A DNA stretch of 64,000 nt from Panulirus ornatus. Taxonomy: Eukaryota; Arthropoda; Malacostraca; Decapoda; Palinuridae. The position numbers and the translations under genes were made by a program. The notes below the pieces were generated by a model. The model was not told the DNA's origin and ran no database searches. It saw only the letters and a list, made by a program, of their open reading frames with translations. Below are positions 24,119 through 35,650 of the stretch, in pieces. The stretch covers positions 19,226,502 through 19,290,501 of the forward strand of contig NC_092226.1 in NCBI RefSeq assembly GCF_036320965.1, in the 5' to 3' direction. Within the stretch, counting starts at the first letter, position 1. Each line of letters starts with the position of its first letter.

Positions 24119-24556
24119 TAATTTTACGTGAACAAAAGAACGACATTTCCATTGTGGTGTGCACCTGTGTGTTGATCGCTGCCTGGCGACCCTGGTGTAT
24201 CGTGTCATAACTCAGGGTTGCGTGGCGTAACCAGCGCCACCGGACAGACATGTTGGTGTGTGTGTTAAGTGTTGTGGGAGAGGGGAAGGGGGGGAGTGCG
24301 TGAGTAATGGGTTAATGGATTTTGGTACAAGCGAAGAGGAATCTGTGGTACGGAGGAACTAATGGAAATTGTTGCAAAGGATAAAGCCAGATGGGAGGGA
24401 GGGAGTCGCATGGAGAGTGAAGAGTCCGCGTGGGATTCCAGGAAGAGCAGCAGTAGGAAGAACTGAAAGGGAGAGAGAGGGAGTTTTAGAAGATACTTAT
24501 GCATAGTAGATGCTCAGAACTGCTACATACAAACCATACCTGAAGATAGGACAGCC

Positions 24557-26060
24557 ATGAGCGACCTACACATTAGCCACCCTTTAACGACTCGCGTACC
24601 CATCACTCAGGTGAGATTCAAAGTAAACTCGTTAGAGAACTCTTCTCCATCTGACAACGTTATCAAAGTTCCATCTGTGAAAAACTTCAGCCAAAATACA
24701 ATGGAAGCGTTCTCGGGTATCTCCTACAGTCACTTCCAGGTACACAACAAAATTCCAGACATCTGGAAACTTGTTGGCATAGTGCCCGTCCTAAAAAATC
24801 AAAGAGTCGAACGACCCACAAGTCACTGCTGTCTTCAGTATCCTATCTCCTTAAAAATACTAATCCAAAACAAAATCAATCAAAACATCCCACTCAGCTA
24901 CACAATATAGTTTTCAACCCAATCATGCCGCTACCACGCTGCAGGGAAACCTCTTGTAGCATCCTGGATGGCTTCAATCAACGACGACATCTCTGCTCCT
25001 GCACAGCATTAGTAGGATACCTATCAACTAAAGTATCCACACTGTCCCCTGGACGCATACAAAAAAGAAAAGAATCAGTTCTTCGAAATAATGACAAAGA
25101 AATGGTCGAACAAAGAACAATTCGCAATGGCTACGCCTCCAAAAAATCCTCCAAGGTCTACAGTCTACTTCCACCATAGTAGTTCTCTCTCCAGTCATCT
25201 TCACTCTTCGCAACTTTCTTCCCATCATCTCGCAGTACAACTCCCTGATACTTACCAAAAACAAAAAACACGAAGCGCATCACCACGCAAAGTCTGGCTC
25301 GTCTAAAACAATGCATGAATCTTTATAGGAATGCACCGTCACCCACTTTAAACCCCTGACAGACACGAATCCAATCTGCGCCCTCCCTGCTCCCCAGATA
25401 ATTTCCACTCCACAGAACGCCAGCCATACTGGGCATGACGTACACCACGTTCACTCCCCACACTACAAACATCATACAAATACCATAAGAACATTAGGCT
25501 CCCTCAACACTTACGAGTAACAAATCTGAACTTGGAAAATGAATCCCTCGTTATTCTCCACCAACATTTCATCCACTCCACCTTTAAACCACTACACCTC
25601 ACCGGCTTTGGTCATCTACCCCATCAAAATATAACAAAGCTACCAACCACACGAACAAATAAACTTTGAACAATCACCGACTGCCTAGCAACCACAAACA
25701 TTCAACAACACAACGAAACTGTCTCGCGTCAGTATCCTGTACTCTCATTTCTCAGCAAGAGCTCTAGATTCTTACCATCCACACTATTTCATCACGACGT
25801 ACAGAAATAAAACTTGGCCAATGTTTCACACTTCAACATATTCTTACAGATCTTCCTCCTTCCCCATACGAAACAACACTGACTCACCGAATTGATCCGA
25901 CAATCACAACAGCTGCCCACCCAACCCCGTCAAACTCCACTCCAATAGACTTGCACCCATCTAAAACTACGATCCCCAAGCATGTACTAGCTATTCTTTC
26001 TAGTCTGCAATCGTCACATAACCGATCTCTTTAGCACCATAAACACAGTCACGACCTCGC
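24557..26060 (+). mobile_element. Degenerate jockey-like non-LTR retrotransposon
   Basis: The first open stretch (24557-24910) contains KIPDIWKLVGIVPVLKNQ and then SLKILIQNKINQNIPLS, matching the 'IPxxWKxAxIVPIxKPGK' and 'SxxxKxxExxxxxxIxxxIP' blocks of jockey-type reverse transcriptases. After it come a FNPIMPL segment in the place of HGF, and a GFNQRR segment. Near 25680-25740 a C-terminal TDCLATTNIQQHNETV block resembles the 'TGCxxxTxxxxLHxET' tail. Multiple frameshifts; palm catalytic region largely unrecognisable. Confidence 0.7.
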
Positions 26061-26269
26061 ATGCCCACGAAGCGGCTTTCACACTGGACACACCCCTTTA
26101 CTGTATCGTGCTCATCTTGCATAAACACGAACACACATCACACCTCGTGACATGTGGGCCCCACCAAGTGGATGAGGCAAACTTCCTAAGCGTTCCCGAC
26201 AGAAGGTGATCTTAAGGCCGGAGGGTAAAGGTATTGTATGCATGATGTAATATATATGATATGCATCTA

Positions 26270-27490
26270 TAAGAAGGGATAACGTTTTAACTTCTCTAGC
26301 TATAGCCTCATTTCTCTCTCCTGCTTCGCAAAGTGTTCGACAAATTCCCAAATTCATTTTCTGCATAACTTACGAGATTACCAACAAAACTCCATTGTAC
26401 AGTCAGCCGATGATTAACTCTGCTGTGTGACAACCCTCTGGTCCTCCACTCTGATGAGACTAAATATCTTTTACGGCCCTCGAAGTCTTTATAGCATTTT
26501 GAAGAGTGTAAAGTCTTTTGCACGTAAAAAAAATCTCAATTCTTTAGCCTTTCTGTTGAGGTTCATAATTTTCTTTCTCGTCGTACCATCTTGGCGGCAG
26601 TTGACGTTCCATTGTGGTCGTCGTTGATGGAGCGACTTATTAATCCTGTCAATAGTGGTGTTCCTCATGGGTCTGTCCCACTGCCTACCCTACATCTCGT
26701 CTTCTTACATGCTGCTCCTTCCACCTCTAAACTGTAATCAGTCACTCACTCACACTGATGGTTTTCCCTCTGTATATTTTAACTCATTCCATCTTTCTCG
26801 ATCTGATATTTGTTCTTTTTCTCGCACTGAACTTATTTCCTTTCGGGACACAAACGCAGTTATTAACATCTATACGAATCTCTTCTATTTCCAGTTATTG
26901 AATTTCAAAATTATTCGGCTTACCAATAAACTCGTTTGGCACAGGAATAACCTCTACTCTTACTTTACATAATGATCATCGCAAAATGAAATTCCTAACA
27001 GCTGGGAATGCTGCATAGGTGATGCGTACATTTTCCTTGACATCAGTCTTTTCCATATCTTCGGCGGTCTCATTCGCCCAGTGTGGAGTACCGCTCGCTA
27101 CCCGGGGTGGCTGGCAGTCTTCCCATTCTCTCAACCAGTGATATCAGAAGCCTTATGCTTTATCAACCTTCCAGGTATCACTTGCCTGCACCCATCCCTT
27201 CCACCATGATGATATTCTTGCATCCATTCTACAGATGTTATTTCATCCACTCCCCTCATGCCTGGTGTATCCGTATCCCAGTCCCTCAAATCCTGGACTT
27301 ACGACACATGTCTGACACTTGCTTCCCACAGTTTCCACGAAGACATCAGCCACACGAGGACTGGCCGTTATGAAGTCTCCTTCCCTCATATGGCGAAGCT
27401 ATGGAATTCTGTTCAGTCTTCTGTTTTTCACTCATCTTATAACCTTTCACACCTCAAGAGTCCGTTGTACAAACACCAAAGGTGAAATTA
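26270..27490 (+). mobile_element. Degenerate CR1/jockey-like retrotransposon (same family as 12-13 kb)
   Basis: The stretch 26600-26700 has VDGATYXXPVNSGVPHGSVP-like debris including GTTCCTCATGGGTCTGTCCC, a decayed 'VPQGS' box. The tail at 27360-27480 gives RTGRYEVSFPHMAKLWNSVQ and SSYNLSHLKSPLYKH, the conserved 'AKLWNSLPxxVFPxSYNLxxFKxRV' C-terminus of these elements. Stops and shifts abound. Plus strand, antisense to the bZIP gene. Confidence 0.7.
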
Positions 27491-27647
27491 ATCCTTACGG
27501 CATTTTTTCAGTTCATCAACTTTTCATAGAAATGTCTTACGAAATGCATCTGCCTGGGTCTTGTCTGGTATTATTAGAAACAGACAAATTTACATCAGAA
27601 ATACAATCTATATGCATTAAACATGTATACGATTTATTGTACTTAAT

Positions 27648-27705
27648 CGCAGTTTCCCGCGTTAGCGAGGTTGCGTAAGGAAAAAGAAGAAACACCCATC
27701 CACTC
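27648..27705 (-). mobile_element. RTE-like 3' tail fragment
   Basis: Contains TTTCCCGCGTTAGCGAGG and a decayed GTAAGGAAAAAGAAGAAACA, the reverse complement of the 3' end of the RTE-like family. Orphan tail; no attached ORF. Confidence 0.7.
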
Positions 27706-27845
27706 ATATACGTACACGGACTTGTAGGATTGTATTATAGAATCTAGGCTCATAAGCCAAGCAATGGAGCTTCTAAGGCTATTCAGTGCTCTTAATACAT
27801 TAGAATATTCTATTTTAGAAATTTTTTGATAAAAGTACAAATAAA

Positions 27846-27850
<5 letters not shown>

Positions 27851-27905
<55 letters not shown>
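27851..27905. repeat. (TA)n microsatellite
   Basis: An uninterrupted TA run of about 54 nt next to an RTE-like 3' end. Confidence 0.95.
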
Positions 27906-27910
<5 letters not shown>

Positions 27911-29310
27911 ACAGGAAAAAGCATCGCCACCCCCTGTGTCGGCGAGGTACCGCCAGAAAACATTAAAGAAATGCCACATATCCTCACACTCGTTCTCCAG
28001 CAGTCGTGTGTACTGCACCAAAACCACAGCTCCCTATCCACATCTATGACCTACAGACCTTTCCGTGTTTTACCCAAGACGTTTCACATTACTAGAGTCC
28101 AGTCCACTGAAAATGTCGATCCCATTATGCTACATCGTTCCAATTCATTATTACGTGCACGCCTTTCACCCTTCTGCATGATGTTCAGTTCCCAATCGCT
28201 CAATCATCCACTCCATCCTTCCACCTCCAATTCAGTCTCCCGTTTCTTGACACGCATATCCCCTTTGTCAACCTTTCCTCATTCACACACACTACATGTC
28301 CAAACCATTTCAACGCGCCCTCTTCTGCTCTCAACCACACTATCACCACACATCACTTACTCTCATTACTTTATCAAAACATCTCGCTACACTGTCCTCA
28401 AACATTTCCAACACCACCATCCTCCTCCATACAACTATTTACAGCCCATGCCTCTTAACCATATAGCATTGTTGGAACTACTATTCCTTCAAACATACCC
28501 ATTTTTGCTCTCTAAGATAACGTTCTCTCTTTTTACTCATTGTTCATCGCTCCCAGAACCTTCGCCCCTTCCCCCGCTTCCATGGTTCCATTCGCTGCCA
28601 AGCCCACTCCCAGATATTTAATGCACTTCACTTCCAATTTTTCTCTATTCAAACTTGCATCCCAACCAACTTATCCCTCAATAATGCTGAACCTAATAAC
28701 CTTGCTCTTATTCACTTACTCTCAACTTTCTCCTTTCACACACTTTTCCAAACTCGCAAACTTTTGCAGTTTCACTAATCAGCCATCAGCGTTGTATCAT
28801 CGGCGACCAACAACATGTCTCGCTTCCCAGGCCCTCTCATCCCCAACAGAGTGCATACTCTTCCATTTACCTCCCTAACCAACCTCATCCATAAATCAAA
28901 CCTCCATGGTAACATAAAACACCCCTGCCGCAGACCGATCTTCACTGGGAAACAATCACTCTCCTCCTACTCGTACATATGCCTTACATACTTGAGAAAC
29001 TTCTCTGCTCTAGCAACTTACCTCCCACAATATATATATTCAAGACCTTCCACAAAGCATCAATCAACCCCATCATGTGCATACAAATTGATCTCTTTGT
29101 AAGAGTTTCTCATACATTCTCATACACCTGATCCATACATTCTCTAACACTCCTGAAATCACACTGCTCCCCATTCTATACAATTTTCTAGGTATACTCA
29201 ACCTTATGCCTCTAGTTTGAACATTCGCCTTTAACCCCTTTCCCTTTGTACAATGGCACTATACATGCATTCCGCCAATCATCAGACACTTCACCACGAT
29301 CTATAGATGT
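27906..29310 (-). mobile_element. Degenerate RTE-like copy, 5'-truncated
   Basis: Read on the minus strand, the C-terminal two fifths of the element's ORF and its long-type 3' UTR (27906-28130) are present. Plus-strand antisense frames are the S/P/H-rich peptides typical of this family. It is truncated near 29310 at the segment equal to HGEVPEDWRNA of the intact copy. Numerous mutations. Confidence 0.8.
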
Positions 29311-29463
29311 ATATTTTTAAATGTTTATTGACTACGGTTTACAAAGATACACGATACACAAAGATAAGAACATAAGCTCCGGTGCACTAAAATGCACAAC
29401 CGTAGTCCAACAAAAGGTCTCAAACTAATTTACAAGGTAAACATATAAAATCAATATGTAGGC

Positions 29464-29672
29464 TTGATCCCACGTATTCCCTGCGTGTCGTAAAAGGCGA
29501 CTAAAAGGGGAGGGAGCGTAGGGCTGGAACTCCTCCCCGTCTCTTTTAATTTTCCAAAAGAACGGACAGAGAAAATGTCAAGTGAGGATATTTCCTCAAG
29601 GCTAAGTCCTCAGTTCTTAATGCTACCTCGCTAACGCGGGAAATGGCAAACATGTGAAAAAAGAATATCGCG
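29464..29672 (+). mobile_element. R1 repeat (short RTE-derived element), copy 1
   Basis: It begins CCACGTATTCCCTGCGTGTC, passes through AAGGCGACTAAAAGGGGAGG and ends CTACCTCGCTAACGCGGGAA followed by an A-rich tail. The first half resembles the leader just before the intact RTE-like ORF at 62.4 kb and the end resembles the 3' terminus of the same element. It lies about 120 bp upstream of a decayed RTE-like copy in the same orientation. Confidence 0.8.
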
Positions 29673-29794
29673 GACGATCTTACAGGCAACGTCATTAGTA
29701 CATCTCCAAAATAAATCATTTATGCAATTCATATCGTATGCCTCACCAACCAAACAACAACATAGTCACCCCCCTTAAATTCAAACTGCAATAC

Positions 29795-32050
29795 TCCCGC
29801 AGGAGCTGGAAACCATCCTTTTATACATCAATTTCTAAAAGACGAAGCAGGAGGAGGAGTTAAGCGAGGAGTGCTCATCCTCCTTGAAGGCTCAGGCTGG
29901 GGCGTCACTGTGTGGATGTAACAAAGATGAGAAGAAATAGATCCAATGTCCGAGGAAAGAAACCTGGATGTTCTGGCCGAGTGAAAAGAAGCTGAAGGGT
30001 AAAGGGGAAGAATGGTTTGGAAACTTCTTGGGATTAAAGTCAGGGGTTGGCGAAAGGACAATAGCTAAGGATGGATTAGCACTACTCCTGAAGCAGGAAT
30101 TGTGGAGTGATAGATTATAAGCAAGTAAGTTCTAAGCCGATGTAGGTAAAACGAAGTGGATAGCGAGGAATGGGTCATTATTGGTGCTTATGCACCTGGA
30201 CACGAGATGAAAGATCATGAGTGTTTTGGGAGCAGCCGAGGGAGTGTCAGCAGTTTTGGTGCACGACACAGTATTAATGATGGGCGATTTGATTGCTTAA
30301 GCGAATAATGCGGTAGTTGAGAGTATAACTGGTGCACATGGGATATTCAATGTTGTGAAGAGCCTGTGGATTCGAGTGCTAAAAAAAAAGTTAGGCGATT
30401 GGGAATACTTGGTTAAAAAAGTACTTAAGTATATGTATGAGAGCAGAAGAGACAAAGGGCATTATTAGATTACGTATTAATTGATAGGCGTGTAAGAGAT
30501 GCTTTTGGATGCAGATGTGCCGAGGGGCAGCTGGGGAATGTTTGATCACTATTTTGTGGAAGCGTAGGTGCAGATTTGTAGAAGTTTTCAAAAAAGAGGA
30601 GACAATGTCGGGGAGAAGCGAGTGGCGAGAGTGAGCGAGCTTGGAAAGGAGACTTCTGTGAAGAAATACCAGGAAAGATCGAGTAGAATGGCAAAAGGTG
30701 GGAACAAATTCATTGAGGAGAGTGGGAGGAATGGGATTATTTAGGGGAGCAGTGATGGCATGTACAACTGATGCATGTGACATGAGAAAGGTGGGTGGGG
30801 GGCAGATTTGAAAGGGTAGAGTGGCGGGATGAGTAAGTTGTTAGTGAAACAAAAGGGGCGTTTGGACGGTACTTATAAGTTAATGCAAATGAAAAATAGA
30901 AATAGAAAATAAAAAATGCATAAAAGAGAAAGCAGGAGGTCAAGAGGATATGCAGGTGTTAGAAAATATTGTAAATGAGATTTGGGATGAGAAAGCATCA
31001 TTAGACTTCATGATGAATAAAAAATACATGTTTTAGAAGGAAGTAAATGCGCGAAAGATAAATGAAAACATCGGTGAAGGGAGCAAGGGGAGGAAGTGAT
31101 AACAGGAAGTGATGGAACGAGGAGAAAATGTTGAGAGTATTTTGAATAACTGTTGAATGTGTGATAAAGTGGCAAATGTAGGGAGTTTTGATCGGGCTGG
31201 TGTGCGAAGTGAGAGTCAGGGAGATTGGTTTGGTGAAGAGAGAAAGGGTGGTGAAAGCCTTGCGGAAGAAGAAATCCGGCAAGGCGGCGGGAGTGAACGG
31301 ATGATATATATATATACACACACACACGCGTGCGCGCACGCGATTAAAAAGACCTTTGGTGAGGCTGCATAATCGTTAACTGAAGGAAAGTGCAGTCTCG
31401 TGAAAGAACTCCTTGCTTCAGAGGAGCCAGTTATGTCTCTGCTGCCAACTGTAACACAGCCTTGCACTACGGGAGCTCCTGGAGATGGAGCCTTGGTTAG
31501 CTAGCACCAGAGCTCTTTCAAATAGGAGTCCAAGGGAGGATTATGTGCATACATCACAATGGCCTCAAACATGAATTATTCGAACAGCTGGGTAAACTAA
31601 CAAGTATGCTGTGCTGCCCATACATAGATGGGCCAGTGTACCCTGCGCCGAAATTGTTAGGACATACGGAGAGGAGTAACGAGAGACCGTCCGAGAGGTA
31701 CGTGCCATAAAAATGCAGAAGACAAAAAGGAGGAAAAGAAAGGACGAGATGGAAGGATGGAGTGAAAGACAGTTATCGGGGCCTTAACACGCAGGAGGGT
31801 GCTCTACGTGGAAGGGATAGAGTAAACTGGAGCGATGTGGTATACACTGGGCGACGTACTTTCTGCGGACTGAACCAGTGCATATGTAGCGATTAGGTGA
31901 AACATAGAAAGTTCTGTGGTGCTTGGTTTGGAAGCGAGTATTTGGTTTCCTTACATTATACAAGACATCTAGAGTAGAGTGACCAAATGAAACCGTTTTT
32001 ACTATGTTCTAGGTGCTTCTTCATTGTGTGGGAAACGGCGAACGTAGAAA
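29795..32050 (+). mobile_element. Decayed RTE-like copy with 5' end, internally deleted
   Basis: The leader (GGAGCTGGAAACCATCC, TTTCTAAAAGACGAAGC) corresponds to the sequence before the ATG of the intact copy. Endonuclease-domain remnants follow (GTGCTCATCCTCCTTGAAGG; GGTGCTTATGCACCTGGACA, the GAYAPG block; GATGGGCGATTTGATTGC, the GDLN block). At about 31260 the AAATCCGGCAAGGCGGCGGG block (KAGKAAG) is cut off by an AT/CA/CG dinucleotide tract and unrelated sequence to about 31640. The C-terminal part and long-type 3' UTR resume and end at GGGAAACGGCGAACGTAG. The whole catalytic reverse-transcriptase core is missing. Confidence 0.82.
31303..31342. repeat. (TA)n(CA)n(CG)n alternating tract
   Basis: About 40 nt of near-continuous purine-pyrimidine alternation at the deletion point inside the RTE-like copy. 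Confidence 0.8.
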
Positions 32051-32052
32051 AA

Positions 32053-32740
32053 TAGAGTGGAGGAGTACATCTGCCTAGCTTTCCTCAACTCGCGATCCAC
32101 CAGCCTGTGATGCCCAGGCCAGTGATCCAGCAGTGCCAACCGACCAATCTGTTGTTGGTAGTAACCACGGGCGTGGCGCAACACTGCGGACTCACACCAC
32201 CATTCATTATTCAACAGGTCCTGATGAGCGGCCACCAAGTTTAAAAACCCCCGAGTGATTGTGTCACCCACTCAAATATTCCCGGTCGGGGTCCACCGGC
32301 ACGAACCACAGGCCACAACATCTCTCTCCCTCTCTGACCCCCTCCTCACACACACACACGTCACGACCAGCCAGCTAGCCAGCACAGGCTCGCCCCTCAC
32401 AGAACGGACACGAAACGTGCTACACCACAGCTCTTACCTGCGCTTGGCGGAGGTCGTGTGACGTCTGCGGTGTGACGCTCAGCCCAGCGACCTTCCGTGA
32501 CGAGAAGTTGAGAGTCGGAGGAATTAGCACGGGGGTAGAGACGTAGGGTGACGGTGTGACGACGGGTGGGGATTGTGTGACGGGGTCAAGTGTGACGCCG
32601 TGACTGTGGCTGGCCTGCCCTGTCCTCCCGCTGCTCCCCGCCGTCGCACAATCAATACTGACAAAAGCGCACCAAACATTTGACGACAATTTGTTCCCGA
32701 CCAGCGAGCGATCACGGCTCAGCGTGACTCATGCCACCCA
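32053..32740 (-). other. GC-rich block in bZIP intron 1
   Basis: Richer in G+C and CpG than the surrounding intron and free of recognisable transposon sequence. It contains a minus-strand exon candidate (32657-32438) and, at 32271-32002, a minus-strand open frame of 89 codons (MGDTITRGFLNLVAAHQ start, GTG-initiated) that I cannot identify. Block composition would suit an internal promoter or alternative first exon; that is inference. Confidence 0.35.
32438..32657 (-). CDS. Possible alternative exon of the bZIP gene
   Basis: The minus strand has an acceptor-like GCGCTTTTGTCAG before 32657 and a strong donor CGCAG|GTAAGAG after 32438. Between them lies a frame encoding a T/S/P/V-rich segment ending in SVTPQTSHDLRQAQ. 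It ends in phase 0, the same as exon 2, and would join exon 3 (VVSEERPDE) without a shift, so it could replace exon 2. It cannot follow exon 1 in frame from this acceptor, and it has no in-frame ATG after the upstream stop. It might be non-coding 5' sequence with translation from the methionine in exon 3. Speculative. Confidence 0.3.
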
Positions 32741-32959
32741 CACCCACACACATTTTCCATCCCTCAACACCCATCCCTCTCCTCCTCTTGCACCCTTCCC
32801 ACCGTCCTCCTCCCATCGTTACACTTTCCTCTCCCATCACCGTCTGATACACCACTAACGAAAAACTTATATATTGACCTCCGAAAATTAAGATTTGCAC
32901 ATGGTAGATACAATGTCAAAGTAATTATCTAAATCAACGACATCTCAGCAAATCAGTTG

Positions 32960-33905
32960 GTGGTCTCGGACGATCTCTCTCCCACAATACCGAAAGAAGT
33001 TGACCGACAAACCTCTCTCCTGACCATCCTAATCTTCATCAAATCTTTGCAGAAGACATTAAACGACAAAGTCATGGACCACTGGGAGATAAAAAGATTG
33101 CACTTCCCACTACAATACCCTTATCCTTACTTCATTTCCAGGAAAAGTGTTAGAACCGATGTTTCGAGAAAAAGTTATATTGCTGCAATGAATGACAAGA
33201 TCCATTAATACAAGATCCATTGGCAACAGATTGAGATTCTGAGAATGAAAAACGGCGTTTAACGAGTCTGGTTGGATTCTTTGCCCATAAATCCAGTAAC
33301 TAGGACTACGGAATACCTTGTGATGCTCTACTAAGACTTCCGTGAACCTTTCGACAAAGTGCAATATAAGATATAGCTAAATCTAATCTAATGGCGAAGA
33401 AGACTACACGTATGTGCGAAACTAGCAGACTGGGTCTCAGAGAGGAGAACGAGTAGCACTGCCAACTATCTGAGTGGTTTAATCAGACGGTCTGGGTACT
33501 GCAAGGCTTACACTTAGGAGCTTCGCTTTTTATCACGTACATTAACGACTTGGACTCGCCAGGAGTTTCCAAATTTGCCGATGTCTCAAAATGAGGAAAT
33601 ACAGCCCAGTCAAACTGATGATTCAAAGGGATTTAGACAATGTTGGAGTGGTCAGAAATAGAAAAGAGTTCAAAGTTGACATGTAGAAAGTAATTCATTT
33701 TGGCGCTAAAAATATAAATCACGATTACAAAATGTTCGGTACGTTATTATTAGAAGTGGAAGAAAGTGATTATCAGAAACAACCTAAATTACAGAGTGTT
33801 CAATTGAATATAACCAACCCAGAAGAATATGATGTATACATATTAGCCATAAAGACAAAAATATAGACCACAAGTATAACGAGAACAATGTAACCAAAGC
33901 AAAGT
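32960..33905 (+). mobile_element. Degenerate CR1-like reverse transcriptase
   Basis: Broken frames read DFREAFDKVQYK-like (33330-33370, the YLDFxKAFDKV block), then AKLADWVSERRTR (33415-33450), then ITYINDLDSPGVSKFAD (33535-33580), then VKKLIHFGAKNINHDYKM-like (33680-33735). The block order is as in CR1-type elements. Stops and indels show it is dead. Confidence 0.75.
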
Positions 33906-33933
33906 CGTCATTAACCCTCAGGTATCTTAACAT

Positions 33934-34079
33934 CCTTCGTATGTACTCCCATCACCATCATCCCCTCCCAGCCCTTCGTATGTACTCCCATCACCATCAT
34001 CCCCTCCCAGCCCTTCGTATGTACTCCCATCACCATCATTCCCTCCCAGCCCTTCGTATGTACTCCCATCCCCATCCCA
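33934..34079. repeat. Minisatellite, 38-bp unit, ~4 copies
   Basis: Near-identical 38-bp units start CCTTCGTATGTACTCCCATC and continue ACCATCATCCCCTCCCAG; the last copy is partial. The high identity suggests a recent expansion. It keeps a histidine-rich frame open by chance. Confidence 0.95.
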
Positions 34080-34559
34080 TCCTATCACCGTTGAACCCAA
34101 CCATGTCAGTCAGAAAATCAACGATTCGAAAAATACGTGATGGATGTATCAAGAGGCGAAAGATTTGGCAACATGCAAGGAGACGCCTGCAGGAAATTTG
34201 AAGTAACGTCCATGCAGGAAAAAAAAAAATGTCAGCAAGAAAGAATTCCAAGGAGCAAATATCCCTCAAGAATTCTTACAATATATAAGGAAGAAAACGG
34301 AAAGACTATAGGCCCTTCTCTTTATAACGATAATACCTTTGCAGACAATAATGTAAATGAATTCCACTAACAGTCGTTGCTGACTATCGTATGTGTTAAC
34401 GCCATCGTCACGAAGCTAATCTTCAGGGATAGTTCACAGAAAATTCTCACATTCAGAGCAGTGATGAACCGAAACGTCCTGATTATCTTGTACCTATAAT
34501 AATCAGAAGTCGACAAGTATTTATTTTCTTGTTCAACAGATCGGTGTATGGCAAAGGGT

Positions 34560-35650
34560 CAAATTACTTGTTTCTCAACTGTTAATAGCAGTTTACAAGA
34601 TGGAGACAGAAAATACTCTTCAAATTATAGCCTTAGCCGTAGTACTTTGGCGTTGGCTGAAAAGTTGTATTAATACATGAATAGATAAAGGTTAAGGTTT
34701 CAAAAATCTCTGAAAACAAACAATTCAAAAAGGCAACTTTGAGTTCCGTCATACACGATCAAGCTGAACTAAGTCTAAGATAAAACTGGGCCATCTTTCA
34801 GAACGCTTCCGTTAAAGTACGACGTAAAAGATTGTTGCGTTAAATTCAACCGTACGCCAAACGAAATGGAATCAGCGAATGGGTAGCAAGAGAGACACGA
34901 AACTATATGTGGTATTACACAGGGAAACACCAGACTGGTACTTCATGGTAAACGTAGAAGTATCTTTAGATCTTAATATGTTTATATCTAGACGCAGGAC
35001 GAAAGAAAATTTGATACACGATACGAATTTTTAAAAATTTCCCCCACCCTAAAAAAAAAGAGAAAATGCTTCAAAGACATACAGACAATTTGATGCAATG
35101 GTCAGAATTCCATGTAAAGCGGACTTCAGTGTTGAATACAAAACGATATTGATTAGATACAAATAATTCTTTTCAACTATCAGAATTTTATCAAAAGTGC
35201 GTAGAGGTAACTGGCAATGACCTGGGATATGTTAAACAATGCAAAGCTGAAAATCCTAAAACAAAATGTTAAAAGTCAGGAGTTAAAAATGTTCACACAC
35301 AAAAAAAATACAACGACCTTGTCAGACCTTAATTAGAATACAGAGTTCACCTCTGGTCACCAGACTTTACTGACGATGAAAAAGTATAACGAATACAAAG
35401 ATCAGCAGGAAGGTTTAATTCAGTCGCTCAAAGCTTACCTAAAAATGAAAAAATATGTCATTCTTAAAGGAACAAGTGTTGGTTGCAAGAACGAACAAAT
35501 ATTCAGATTAGTCATTTCAGTGATATACCCCGCTGTATTTCTTCACGTTAAGACCGATAGAGAAACAGTGACCAATTATACCAGTATGAAGGTGGAGAAC
35601 ATGTAGTACAGTAAACTTGGGGGAAAAGTTCTTACAACTGTAGACAATAT
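34560..35650 (+). mobile_element. Degenerate CR1-like element, C-terminal portion
   Basis: The clearest block is 35335-35430, reading LEYRVHLWSPDFTDDEKV and RIQRSAGRFNSV. It matches the 'LEYxVQLWSPxxxKDxxxIExVQRRAT' block that follows the reverse transcriptase in CR1-type elements. Earlier debris at 34830-34960 resembles the 'RGWVxxRxxTxxVVLxxExS' region. Borders are approximate. Confidence 0.6.

Noticed and set aside
24008..24251. Frames with long cysteine-valine repeats
   Set aside because: Translation of the (CA)n microsatellite.
27850..28041. Frame with isoleucine-tyrosine repeat
   Set aside because: Translation of the (TA)n microsatellite.
32524..32715. Second minus-strand frame with ATG (MFGALLSVLIVRRRGAAGGQ) across the GC-rich block
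   Set aside because: It meets a stop before the good donor at 32438, so it cannot continue into the bZIP exons.
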